The position numbers were made by a program, and so were the translations under genes. The notes below the pieces were generated by a model. It saw nothing but the letters and a program-made list of their open reading frames with translations, ran no database searches and had not been told where the DNA came from. From the NCBI GenBank assembly GCA_027488715.1, contig JAIYBD010000181.1:1-12534 (forward strand): a stretch of DNA of 12,534 nucleotides, given 5' to 3'. Shown here piece after piece: positions 6,037 through 12,534 of the stretch (positions are counted from its first letter, which is position 1; each line of letters starts with the position of its first letter). The stretch is from Bacteroidota bacterium. Lineage in GTDB: Bacteria; Bacteroidota; Bacteroidia; UBA7662; CANHCV01.

Positions 6037-6154
6037 AGGCGGTCCTTTGCCCAGCAATCCGGCTGAGGTAAGCGGTCGAGAAGAGGAAGAAACATAAACG
6101 CAAAAGGAGTTGTACCCAGCTCTTCTTACAGTTCCCGATGCATCGTTCTTGAAT
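6037..6154 (+). promoter_or_regulatory. pnp 5' leader with candidate stem and palindrome
   Basis: The 118 bases between the rpsO terminator and the pnp ATG contain no recognisable gene. GAGAAGAG (6078-6085) can pair with CTCTTCTT (6120-6127), one G-U pair included. A perfect palindrome CGATGCATCG (6136-6145) lies 9 bases before the ATG. AAGGAG at 6104-6109 has no ATG at a suitable distance. No TAnnTTTG box is clear. In E. coli, pnp is autoregulated through a leader hairpin, so control here is plausible but inferred. Confidence 0.35.
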
Positions 6155-8392
6155 ATGAACATAATTACCAAATCATTTGACCTAGGAAATGGTCAGATGG
6201 CCACCATCGAAACCGGCAAACTTGCCCGTCAAGCCGATGGTTCCGCCGTATTAAAGGTGGGAAAAACCATGCTTCTTGCCACTGTTTGTGCAAAAGCAGA
6301 TGCCGGTGAAAACGTGGATTTCATGCCACTTACCGTTGATTACCAAGAGAAATTTGCTTCTAATGGAAAAATTCCTGGGTCTTTTCACCGTCGTGAAATG
6401 CGTCCTTCCGATTATGAAGTGTTGATTTGCCGTTTGGTTGATCGTGCATTGCGTCCTCTCTTCCCAGAAGATTTTCATGCCGATACCCAAGTTCAAGTTT
6501 TCTTGATCTCTGCTGATCCAGAAACACAACCCGATGCTTTGGCATGTTTGGCTGCCAATGCTGCTTTGGCCGCTTCCGATATTCCATTCAATGGTCCAAT
6601 TTCAGAAGTGCGAGTTTCTCGTGTGAATGGAGAATATTTAGTAAATCCTACCACTTCTCAAATTGAACAAGCGGATCTTGACATCATTGTTGCCGCAACA
6701 ATGGAGAATATTGTCATGGTAGAAGGAGAAGCCTCCGAAGCTCAAGAAGCTGATTTGTTACAAGCCATCCAAGTTGCCCATGATGCCATTAAGGTTCATT
6801 GTGCTGCTTTGATGGAATTTACCCAAATGGCGGGTAAAACGCAAAAGCGTGAGTACTGCCACGAAAATAACGACGAAGATTTGCGTTCTAAAATTGAAGC
6901 TGCTTGTTACGATAAAGTTTATGCCGTAGCGAAGAGTGGTAAAGGTAAAAAAGAGCGTGGTGCTGATTTTAAAGCCGTTTTGGAAGAATACCTTACAACC
7001 TATTCCGATGAAGAGCGTGCTGGATTGAACATGTTTTTGGTGAAGAAGTATTTCCACGATGTGGAATACAAAGCCATGCGTGAAATGATTCTTTCCGAGC
7101 GCATTCGTTTGGATGGAAGAAATACCACCACCGTTCGTCCGATTTGGACCGAGGTAGATTACCTTCCCGGAGCACATGGTTCTGCCATTTTCACCCGTGG
7201 CGAAACGCAATCGTTAACCACCGTTACTTTGGGAGCGAAAAAAGACGAGAAATTATTGGATGGAGCGATGTTTGATTACTTCGAGCGATTCATGTTGCAC
7301 TACAATTTCCCTGGATTTTCAACCGGTGAAGTTAAACCCAATCGCGGGCAAAGCCGTCGCGAAATTGGTCACGGGAATTTGGCTGCCCGCGCTTTGCGTA
7401 AAGTTCTTCCAAACCAAGAAGAGTGTCCGTACACCATTCGTATTGTTTCTGATATTCTTGAGTCTAACGGTTCGTCTTCCATGGCTACCGTATGCGCTGG
7501 AACGTTGGCCTTGATGGATGCCGGTGTTCAAATCAAAGCGCCCGTATCTGGAATTGCCATGGGATTGATCAAAGAAGGAGATCGCGCTGCTATCCTTTCC
7601 GATATTCTTGGTGATGAAGATCACTTGGGAGATATGGATTTTAAAGTAACCGGTACTGCAAATGGTATCACCGCCGTTCAAATGGATATCAAAATTGATG
7701 GCTTACCTTATGATTTGTTAAATACCGCCTTGCTACAAGCTCGTGAAGGTCGTTTGCATATTCTTGGAAAAATGACGGAATCGTTGACGACTCCACGTGA
7801 AGATTACAAACCTCATACCCCACGTATTGTTGCTTTGAAAGTTGATGCTGAGTTCATTGGGCCCATCATTGGTCCAGGTGGTAAGCACATTCAAGAGTTG
7901 CAACGCGAAACCAATACCACCATTAGCATTGAAGATGAAGGTAAATTTGGTTTGGTTCAAATTTATTCCATCGATCAAGAGGGAATGGAAAAAGCCATCG
8001 CTCGCATCAAAGGAATTTCTGGACGTCCAGAAATCGGTGCCGATTACGAAGGTAAAGTTCGTTCCATTCAGGCATATGGCGCTTTCGTAGAGTTCATGCC
8101 TGGACGTGACGGATTGCTTCACGTTTCTGAATTGAGCTGGGATCGTATCGACAAAGTTGAAGATGTGCTTCAAGAAGGTCAAATGATCAAGGTACGTTTG
8201 TTGGAAATTGATCCCAAAACCGGAAAATTCCGCTTAAGTGCTAAGGTATTCCAAGAAAAACCTGAAGGATATGTTGAACGTCCCGCAACGCCACGTCCAC
8301 CACGTCCAGAGGGAGATCGCCGCGATCGTGGTGATCGAGGTGGTGACCGACGTGATCGCGGTGATCGCGGACCACGTACCCGAGAAAATTAA
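6155..8392 (+). CDS. pnp: Polyribonucleotide nucleotidyltransferase (PNPase)
   Basis: A 745-residue phosphorolytic 3'-5' exoribonuclease that degrades mRNA and can add tails. Order of domains: first RNase PH-like core (about 1-140, with HRREMRPSD), an all-helical linker, and a second RNase PH core (about 310-550). The second core holds RGETQSLTT, GRREIGHGNLA and the catalytic acidic region ILGDEDHLGDMDFK. A KH domain with GPGGK follows (about 560-620), then an S1 domain (628-701, with YGAFVEF and DGLLHVSEL). The C-terminus is a charged tail with two exact copies of GDRRDRGDRG. Start is ATG 6155, where homology begins (MNIITKSFDLGNGQ); an in-frame TTG at 6110 is less likely. It lies after the rpsO terminator and ends in its own terminator. 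Confidence 0.98.
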   Translation: MNIITKSFDLGNGQMATIETGKLARQADGSAVLKVGKTMLLATVCAKADAGENVDFMPLTVDYQEKFASNGKIPGSFHRREMRPSDYEVLICRLVDRALRPLFPEDFHADTQVQVFLISADPETQPDALACLAANAALAASDIPFNGPISEVRVSRVNGEYLVNPTTSQIEQADLDIIVAATMENIVMVEGEASEAQEADLLQAIQVAHDAIKVHCAALMEFTQMAGKTQKREYCHENNDEDLRSKIEAACYDKVYAVAKSGKGKKERGADFKAVLEEYLTTYSDEERAGLNMFLVKKYFHDVEYKAMREMILSERIRLDGRNTTTVRPIWTEVDYLPGAHGSAIFTRGETQSLTTVTLGAKKDEKLLDGAMFDYFERFMLHYNFPGFSTGEVKPNRGQSRREIGHGNLAARALRKVLPNQEECPYTIRIVSDILESNGSSSMATVCAGTLALMDAGVQIKAPVSGIAMGLIKEGDRAAILSDILGDEDHLGDMDFKVTGTANGITAVQMDIKIDGLPYDLLNTALLQAREGRLHILGKMTESLTTPREDYKPHTPRIVALKVDAEFIGPIIGPGGKHIQELQRETNTTISIEDEGKFGLVQIYSIDQEGMEKAIARIKGISGRPEIGADYEGKVRSIQAYGAFVEFMPGRDGLLHVSELSWDRIDKVEDVLQEGQMIKVRLLEIDPKTGKFRLSAKVFQEKPEGYVERPATPRPPRPEGDRRDRGDRGGDRRDRGDRGPRTREN
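8312..8371 (+). repeat. Two tandem 10-residue GDRRDRGDRG units in the PNPase tail
   Basis: Codons at 8312-8341 and 8342-8371 encode the same ten residues twice. Seven of the ten codon pairs differ, all synonymously, so the repeat is kept at protein rather than DNA level. The tail is basic, acidic and glycine-rich, probably disordered, and resembles RGG-like RNA-binding tails. Confidence 0.85.
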
Positions 8393-8398
8393 TCAACC

Positions 8399-8425
8399 AA
8401 GCCCCGATTTATCGGGGCTTTTTTT
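8399..8425 (+). terminator. Intrinsic terminator after pnp
   Basis: AAGCCCCGAT pairs with ATCGGGGCTT around a tiny loop, followed by seven T. It lies six bases past the pnp stop. The T tract runs directly into the putative promoter of the next gene. Confidence 0.92.
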
Positions 8426-8432
8426 ATCTTTA
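8425..8432 (+). promoter_or_regulatory. Possible -7 box of the iron-transporter gene
   Basis: TATCTTTA matches seven of the eight positions expected from TAnnTTTG if the two n positions are free (final G is A). It overlaps the end of the pnp terminator T tract and lies four bases before the ATG at 8437. No -33 element is clear. If real, the transcript would start about at the first or second ATG. Confidence 0.3.
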
Positions 8433-8436
8433 TTGC

Positions 8437-9522
8437 ATGAATAAAAATACCATGGCCGCTTTGCAAGTGGAAATTGATTCTTCTTACTTGTACGAATGCG
8501 TTGCCCGTGCCCAAGAGAATCCGGAATTGGCAGAATATTATCGTCAAATGGCTGAATTTGAACGGTTTCATGCCCAAAAAATGATGGATCATTGGAATAT
8601 TACCACACCGCCATCACCTTCTTTTCGAGCAAAAATGTGGAACAAGATTGGTCAAAAATTTGGTTACGATGTCGTTGTTTCTCAATTGCTTAAAACAGAA
8701 AAGTCCATTGGATATGCAGCTGGCCAAAGCAAAAAGGCCGCGGGAATTCAATTGGATGGTCGTGAAAATATCCATACGGTAATTCTTCAATCCATTCAAT
8801 CCATGAGCGGTGGTAATGTTTCTTCGGTAGAGAAACGCCATCGTACCGTAGGAGGAAATGCAATTCGTGCTGCCATTTTGGGCGCGAACGACGGATTGGT
8901 TTCTAACTTAAGTTTGGTAATGGGGGTAGCGGGTGCAACCCAAGGTTCCGGCGATGTATTGGTCGTTGGAATGGCTGGATTGCTCGCCGGTTCTATTTCC
9001 ATGGCCATGGGCGAGTGGATTTCCGTGAAAGGTGCTCAGGAAATGTACGAACGTCAAATGGAACTCGAAGCGGAAGAATTGGAAGCACACCCTGAAGAAG
9101 AGTTGCGAGAACTTGAACTTCTCTTTAAGTCGAAAGGATTCTCTCCAGAGGTTGCTCAAAAAATGGTTGCTGAAATTGCTGAAGATCCTGAAAAACTGAA
9201 AGATGTACTCATCCGTGAAGAGTTGAATATTGATCCTGATGAAATGAAAGATTCTGCATGGGTTGCTGCCATTTCATCTTTTGTATTATTCTCTATTGGT
9301 GCCATTTTCCCGGTTATGCCGTACTTTTGGACCGAAGGATTCTCTGCCATCATCCAAGGTGGTGTATTTTCCGCCCTTGGGTTATTTTTAATTGGGTCTG
9401 CATTAACGTTGTTCACCGGTAAAAGTATTTGGTTCTCTGGCTTTAGGCAAGTGATCTTTGGTTTGGCAGCAGCAGCAGTAACCTACGGAGTTGGTCATTG
9501 GCTAGGAGTTCAATTGTCGTAA
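8437..9522 (+). CDS. Ferritin-like (erythrin)-VIT1/CCC1 fusion, probable iron/manganese transporter (MbfA-like)
   Basis: A 361-residue two-part membrane protein. Residues of about 6-120 are a ferritin/rubrerythrin-like helical domain with acidic and ExxH positions suited to a di-iron site: E12, E42-x2-H45 and E110-x2-H113. From about 140 on it is a VIT1/CCC1 transporter. This part has AAILGANDGLVSNLSLVMGV (first membrane helix) and GLLAGSISMAMGEWISVKGA (second helix with metal-path Met/Glu residues). A charged cytoplasmic metal-binding insert (about 205-270, EAEELEAHPEEELREL) and three more membrane helices follow. The layout is that of MbfA, a membrane ferritin that exports iron in alphaproteobacteria; the direction of transport here is inferred. 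A second ATG at 8452 is also a possible start. It follows the pnp terminator and probably has its own promoter. Confidence 0.9.
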   Translation: MNKNTMAALQVEIDSSYLYECVARAQENPELAEYYRQMAEFERFHAQKMMDHWNITTPPSPSFRAKMWNKIGQKFGYDVVVSQLLKTEKSIGYAAGQSKKAAGIQLDGRENIHTVILQSIQSMSGGNVSSVEKRHRTVGGNAIRAAILGANDGLVSNLSLVMGVAGATQGSGDVLVVGMAGLLAGSISMAMGEWISVKGAQEMYERQMELEAEELEAHPEEELRELELLFKSKGFSPEVAQKMVAEIAEDPEKLKDVLIREELNIDPDEMKDSAWVAAISSFVLFSIGAIFPVMPYFWTEGFSAIIQGGVFSALGLFLIGSALTLFTGKSIWFSGFRQVIFGLAAAAVTYGVGHWLGVQLS

Positions 9523-9562
9523 AATTTTTGAAGTTAATTGATCTTTGATTTCAAGAAACGAC

Positions 9563-10039
9563 ATGGAGCATTTACAAATACATCACCCAGAAGAAATCAT
9601 ACATAGGGGTTTAATTTTTTTGGTTGGCCCTTCGGGTGCCGGAAAATCAACCCTCGCAAAGAAATGGGCCAAAAAACTCGGTTTGCCACCTATTGATTTG
9701 GATCAATGGATTGAAAAACATGAAGAAATAACCATTTCAACCATTTTTAACTACATGGGTGAAACACATTTTCGGGAATTAGAACAAAAATACCTCCGTT
9801 CATTTACCACCGGAGTTGTTGCTTGCGGTGGAGGAACTCCTTTGTTTCATGAAAATATGGATTGGATGCTTAAGCATGGTACCGTGGTTTGGATTCGTCT
9901 TTCGCCTGAAATGGCGTGGAGTAGGGTAGAAAAAAGTACGCACCGCCCTTTGGTTCTGTTAGGGAAAGAAAACTTCATAGATACCATGAAAAGCCGGGAA
10001 AACTGTTATTCTCGTGCTAACTTTGTTTTCCAACCATAA
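9563..10039 (+). CDS. aroK: Shikimate kinase
   Basis: A 158-residue P-loop kinase that phosphorylates shikimate at the 3-hydroxyl in the chorismate pathway for aromatic amino acids. The Walker A motif is GPSGAGKST (22-30). IDLDQWIE (D45, D47) is the shikimate-binding aspartate region. GETHFRELE holds R71, VACGGGTPL holds the Gly triad (89-91), RPL (R128) is in the lid, and RENCYSRA (R145, Y149) is near the C-terminus. The length is slightly short but usual for AroK (about 165-175), with an extra dozen residues before the P-loop. The start is ATG at 9563; the frame opens six codons earlier at a TTG. It begins 40 bases after the transporter stop with no terminator between them. Its TAA is in the same frame as the next gene. 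Confidence 0.93.
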   Translation: MEHLQIHHPEEIIHRGLIFLVGPSGAGKSTLAKKWAKKLGLPPIDLDQWIEKHEEITISTIFNYMGETHFRELEQKYLRSFTTGVVACGGGTPLFHENMDWMLKHGTVVWIRLSPEMAWSRVEKSTHRPLVLLGKENFIDTMKSRENCYSRANFVFQP

Positions 10040-10042
10040 ACC

Positions 10043-10723
10043 TTGAAAAAGTTTTTATTTAAACAAGTTTCCTCTTTCATGAACCGACAAAATCGGTATG
10101 TAGTGGAGGCGCATGCCTATACCCAACGATCCAAAAAACTGGAATGGAATCGACTCGATTTGGTTCGAAGAGCAACCTTGGATTTGGCAGCTGAAGAAAT
10201 TGATCGTCATCAAATTCTTGGAGAAATTGCAGAGGTTGGTGTGTTTCAAGGCGATTTTGCCGTTGATCTCAATCGAGTTTTTCCCCACAGGAAGTTTTTT
10301 CTTTTCGATACCTTTTCAGGTTTTCATCAGAATGATATCGAAAAAGAGCAAAAACGTGGATTTTCAGATGGGAAACAAGATTTTTCCCAAACATCTGTTG
10401 ACTTGGTTAAGGGGAGGCTTCTTTTCCCTCATCAAGCCCAATTCCGTCCTGGGTATTTCCCACAAACTGCTTTGGGCTTGGAAAATGAAAACTTCTGCTT
10501 TGTGAGTCTTGATACGGATTTGTATGATCCCATCATCGAAGGACTACGGTTCTTTTATCCTCGCTTAAGCCCCGGTGGATTCATTTTCGTTCATGATTTT
10601 CACAATGATCAGTATCCAGGGGTTCGAGCTGCTGTTGAGGAATATGCGCTAGAAAATCCGATTTCTTATTTGCCCATTCCCGATATTGGCGGTTCTGTTG
10701 TGATTCGTAAACCGATGGGATGA
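10043..10723 (+). CDS. TylF/MycF-like class I O-methyltransferase
   Basis: A SAM-dependent methyltransferase of 226 residues if it starts at the TTG (10043), three bases after aroK, or 214 residues from the ATG at 10079. Neither start has a ribosome-binding site. The SAM-binding motif I is AEVGVFQGDFA (63-73), followed by FLFDTFSGF. The metal-binding region is SLDTDLYDPIIEGLRFFYP (155-173), then LSPGGFIFVHDF (175-186), which matches macrocin O-methyltransferase (TylF) except that one acidic residue of the usual 'DD' is H184. TylF enzymes methylate sugar hydroxyls on natural products; the relatives found in surface-sugar clusters act on glycans. No sugar-biosynthesis genes lie nearby, so the substrate is unknown. 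It overlaps the HAD gene by ATGA. Confidence 0.82.
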   Translation: MKKFLFKQVSSFMNRQNRYVVEAHAYTQRSKKLEWNRLDLVRRATLDLAAEEIDRHQILGEIAEVGVFQGDFAVDLNRVFPHRKFFLFDTFSGFHQNDIEKEQKRGFSDGKQDFSQTSVDLVKGRLLFPHQAQFRPGYFPQTALGLENENFCFVSLDTDLYDPIIEGLRFFYPRLSPGGFIFVHDFHNDQYPGVRAAVEEYALENPISYLPIPDIGGSVVIRKPMG

Positions 10724-11403
10724 GTATTCATATTTTTTTCGATTTAGACCATACCTTGTGGGATTTTGACGCCAATTCCAAATCAACCTTGGTCGAATTG
10801 GCTGATGAATATTTTCAAAAAAAGGGAATTTCGTTAGAAGAATTCTATCCCATTTACAAAGAAATCAATGCAACCTTGTGGAAACGATGGTCATTGAACG
10901 ATATCGATCAGGCGACCCTTCGGGTTTCTCGCTTTTCGTTAACCTTAGAGGCCCTGAAGAAACCCGACCAAGCGCTCGCGGAAGAACTATCTTTTCAATA
11001 TTTAAATAGGTCACCGAAAAAAACACAGTTGATGCCGGGTGCTATTGAGATTTTGGATTACCTCTCCCCAAAGTATCCGTTACACTTGATCACCAATGGG
11101 TTCAAGGACGCAGCCGAAGCTAAACTTAAATCGACTCCTTTGGGGAATTATTTCAAAGAAGTTATTGTTTCCGAAGTTTTTGGAGTACAAAAGCCACATC
11201 CGTCGATTTTTCAACACGCCCTCGAACAAGCCGGTACATCGGCGGAATGGGCATGGATGATTGGGGATAACTTAGACGCCGATGTTCGAGGCCCAATTAA
11301 AGCAGGATGGAAGGCGATTTATTTCAATCATTTCCAACAACCAAAACCCGCTGATGTACCGATGGAAATTCACCATCTTTTGGAATTGAAAAATTTCTTT
11401 TAA
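10720..11403 (+). CDS. yjjG: YjjG-family HAD hydrolase, noncanonical pyrimidine nucleotidase-like
   Basis: A 227-residue HAD phosphatase. All four motifs are present: FFDLDHTLWDF with D8 and D10, LITNG with T125, K158 in QKPHPSIF, and IGDNLDADVRG with D183 and D187. The alpha-helical C1 cap between motifs I and II (about 20-100) and the DLDHTLWDF signature match YjjG, which removes phosphate from modified or damaged pyrimidine nucleotides. The start ATG overlaps the methyltransferase TGA by four bases. It ends in TAA 30 bases before the sigma-factor gene. YjjG is a house-cleaning enzyme in E. coli; the same role here is an inference. Other HAD substrates are possible. Confidence 0.85.
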   Translation: MSIHIFFDLDHTLWDFDANSKSTLVELADEYFQKKGISLEEFYPIYKEINATLWKRWSLNDIDQATLRVSRFSLTLEALKKPDQALAEELSFQYLNRSPKKTQLMPGAIEILDYLSPKYPLHLITNGFKDAAEAKLKSTPLGNYFKEVIVSEVFGVQKPHPSIFQHALEQAGTSAEWAWMIGDNLDADVRGPIKAGWKAIYFNHFQQPKPADVPMEIHHLLELKNFF

Positions 11404-11433
11404 ACCTTTTCCAATTCTTCACTCTATTGAAAT

Positions 11434-11979
11434 ATGTTGGAGAAAAAGGAATTGGAAATCTTAACTGCTTATCGGGAAAATCAGACCGATAAGGCGATAA
11501 GGTTACTCCTTCACCATTACCAATATCCCATTTATCGCCATGTTTCTGCCATGTTAAAACATCAAGCAGATACCGAAGACGTTGTTCAAATGGTATTTAC
11601 CAAAGCCTGGAAAGGATTAGCATTTTTTCGGGAAGAATCAAAAATATCAACGTGGTTGTATCGAATTGCTACCAATGAATGCATTACGTTTCTCAAGAAA
11701 AAAAAACGTTACCAGACCGAGGAAATTCAAGAGAATCATTTTGTTGATAACCAGGTGGTTAACGAAGCCTTCGAACTTACCTCCGATGAACTTTGGGAAA
11801 AATTTGAACACGCGATGGATGAACTCCCTGCTCGACAAAAGCAAGTTTTTTCTCTTCGTTATTTCGATGAATTGCCTTATGAGGAAATATCAAGAATAAC
11901 GGGAATTACCATGGGTGCATTAAAAGCATCGTATCACCATGCCATGGAAAAAATAAAAAATAAAATCAAGAGTGATTAA
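11434..11979 (+). CDS. ECF-family RNA polymerase sigma factor
   Basis: A 181-residue sigma-70 relative with only regions 2 and 4, the size expected for an ECF factor. Region 2 (about 28-90) contains HQADTEDVVQMVFTKAW and FREESKISTWLYRIATNE, including the -10-recognition helix. The linker is acidic (EEIQENHFVDNQ). Region 4 (about 130-178) contains LPARQKQVFSLRYFDELPYE and a helix-turn-helix through ISRITGITMGALKASYHHA. It directs RNA polymerase to a stress regulon, and usually its own operon. A run of nine A at 11698-11706 lies in the linker codons. The next gene encodes a small membrane protein, the common place for its anti-sigma factor. No recognisable promoter lies in the 30 bases upstream. 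Confidence 0.95.
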   Translation: MLEKKELEILTAYRENQTDKAIRLLLHHYQYPIYRHVSAMLKHQADTEDVVQMVFTKAWKGLAFFREESKISTWLYRIATNECITFLKKKKRYQTEEIQENHFVDNQVVNEAFELTSDELWEKFEHAMDELPARQKQVFSLRYFDELPYEEISRITGITMGALKASYHHAMEKIKNKIKSD

Positions 11980-12010
11980 ACTTATCACTTTAAAAATATC
12001 TAAAAGCAGC

Positions 12011-12349
12011 ATGAAGCAGTCAAAAGACCTCCCAAGATTCCAACCCGACCCTCAATTTCTTGTTCGGCTGGATCAGAAATTACACCAGGAAGGTAAACAA
12101 AATCCTCACCCGCCGATTTGGAGTATTACAGCCTTGGCTGCATCTATTGCCTTGTTGATATGGATTTTTCCAAATCGAGTTGATACCCCAGCAAATGAAA
12201 TTTCAATGAGCCAAGAGTTGGTCTTTTTGCAAGATCATTTTGAAGATTCAGAAGAAAATTTAGAGATTTTATCAGGGAAATTGAATAACGATTTTGAAGA
12301 GTTAGAGGATGAGGATGAATTGATTGAAGAACTTAAATTGATAAATTGA
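12011..12349 (+). CDS. Small single-pass membrane protein, probable anti-sigma factor
   Basis: A 112-residue protein with a basic/polar N-terminus of about 36 residues (probably cytoplasmic), one transmembrane helix (37-53, WSITALAASIALLIWIF) and a strongly acidic, glutamate-rich C-terminal part of about 58 residues ending EELKLIN. I recognise no domain and see no zinc-binding His/Cys motif. Position directly after an ECF sigma gene and topology both suggest an anti-sigma factor that holds the sigma factor with its short N-terminal part. This is inference from context. The frame reaches back to a GTG at 11972 that overlaps the sigma-factor stop by 8 bases; the ATG at 12011 (MKQSKDLPRF) is preferred. 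The next gene begins one base after its TGA. Confidence 0.65.
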   Translation: MKQSKDLPRFQPDPQFLVRLDQKLHQEGKQNPHPPIWSITALAASIALLIWIFPNRVDTPANEISMSQELVFLQDHFEDSEENLEILSGKLNNDFEELEDEDELIEELKLIN

Positions 12350-12350
12350 T

Positions 12351-12534
12351 ATGAAAAAAGTGATGTTCCTTTTTGCTTTGATTTTCTTTGGATGGAAAAT
12401 TATGGCCCAGCCACCTCGTGGAGGAAAACCGAATAGCCCAGGGATGAAAAAGGGTGAAATTCAAGCTAGGAAGGAGAATATGGAAGCCCAGAAAATTGCT
12501 TTTCTAACTTCCAAGGCTAATTTAACTTCTGAAG
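12351..12534 (+). CDS. Secreted Spy/CpxP-like periplasmic protein, partial (5' end)
   Basis: The frame from ATG 12351 is open to the window edge, giving 61 codons. It starts with MKKVMFLFALIFFG and a probable cleavage site after WKIMAQ, a typical Bacteroidetes Sec signal peptide. The mature part begins PPRGGKP and continues with charged helical sequence (KKGEIQARKENMEAQK, then IAFLTSKANLTSE). The pattern 'K-I-A-F-L-T-x-K-x-x-L-T-x-E' resembles the LTxxQ-type repeats of Spy/CpxP/ZraP-like periplasmic metal sensors and chaperones found next to ECF sigma genes in Bacteroidetes. It starts one base after the membrane protein. The rest of the gene is outside the window, so domain assignment is tentative. 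Confidence 0.6.
   Translation, partial: MKKVMFLFALIFFGWKIMAQPPRGGKPNSPGMKKGEIQARKENMEAQKIAFLTSKANLTSE

Noticed and set aside
6110..6154. TTG start for pnp with the AAGGAG just before it
   Set aside because: The spacing of the AAGGAG to the TTG is zero bases, too short for initiation, and the 15 extra residues have no homology; ATG 6155 fits the family start.
6758..7210. 150-codon open frame on the minus strand inside pnp
   Set aside because: It is antisense to strongly conserved PNPase sequence and shows no recognisable domain; similar shadow frames occur throughout the well-coded genes of this window.
7733..8182. 149-codon minus-strand frame opposite the PNPase KH and S1 domains
   Set aside because: Antisense shadow of pnp, with composition expected from the complement of coding codons and no promoter box or homology.
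10113..10505. 130-codon plus-strand frame inside the methyltransferase
   Set aside because: It is out of frame with a gene whose SAM and metal motifs are clear; no family features.
1..12534. Possible CRISPR array, phage, toxin-antitoxin or defence system
   Set aside because: No regularly spaced direct repeats, integrase, transposase, toxin-like small gene pair or nuclease/helicase set was seen. The gene content is metabolic and housekeeping except for the stress cassette at the right edge.

Overview
The window looks like ordinary chromosome from a member of the Bacteroidota, most likely the Flavobacteriia or a relative. This is inferred from several signs. Promoter boxes match the Bacteroidetes -7 consensus TAnnTTTG. 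Shine-Dalgarno sequences are weak or absent. The left edge ends in a tail typical of the Fibrobacter-succinogenes major paralogous domain. One secreted protein has the signal-peptide ending 'MAQ'. The fbaA-accD-rpsO-pnp block also fits this phylum. I cannot name a genus.

Layout. Bases 1-63 hold the last 20 codons of a plus-strand FISUMP-type protein. Bases 62-340 are a convergent intergenic region with three strong hairpins and a REP-like stretch. From 3691 down to 341 runs a tightly packed minus-strand operon: a PlsC-like acyltransferase, moaD, a MoeB/ThiF adenylyltransferase, moaE, and a fused moaC-moaB/mogA. Together the last four cover most of the later molybdenum cofactor steps: cPMP formation, sulfur-carrier activation, molybdopterin synthase, and adenylation. 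moaA and moeA are not in the window. The operon diverges from fbaA through a 67-base region that carries a TAnnTTTG box on each strand.

On the plus strand, fbaA (glycolysis) and accD (fatty-acid synthesis) form a pair separated by one base. rpsO follows with its own well-formed promoter and terminator. pnp comes next, with a 118-base leader and a C-terminal Arg/Asp/Gly repeat tail, and ends in a strong terminator. After that comes an accessory run: a ferritin-like/VIT1 fusion iron transporter, shikimate kinase, a TylF-like O-methyltransferase and a YjjG-type HAD phosphatase, the last two sharing an ATGA overlap. The window ends with an ECF sigma factor, a small single-pass acidic membrane protein (probable anti-sigma factor) and the start of a secreted Spy/CpxP-like protein, which together look like an envelope or metal stress cassette.

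I found no CRISPR array, insertion sequence, phage gene, tRNA or rRNA, and no convincing novel multi-gene system. The points most worth checking are the sigma/anti-sigma/sensor cassette, the iron-transporter fusion, the acyltransferase with an altered catalytic motif inside a molybdopterin operon, the PNPase tail repeat, and the hairpin cluster.
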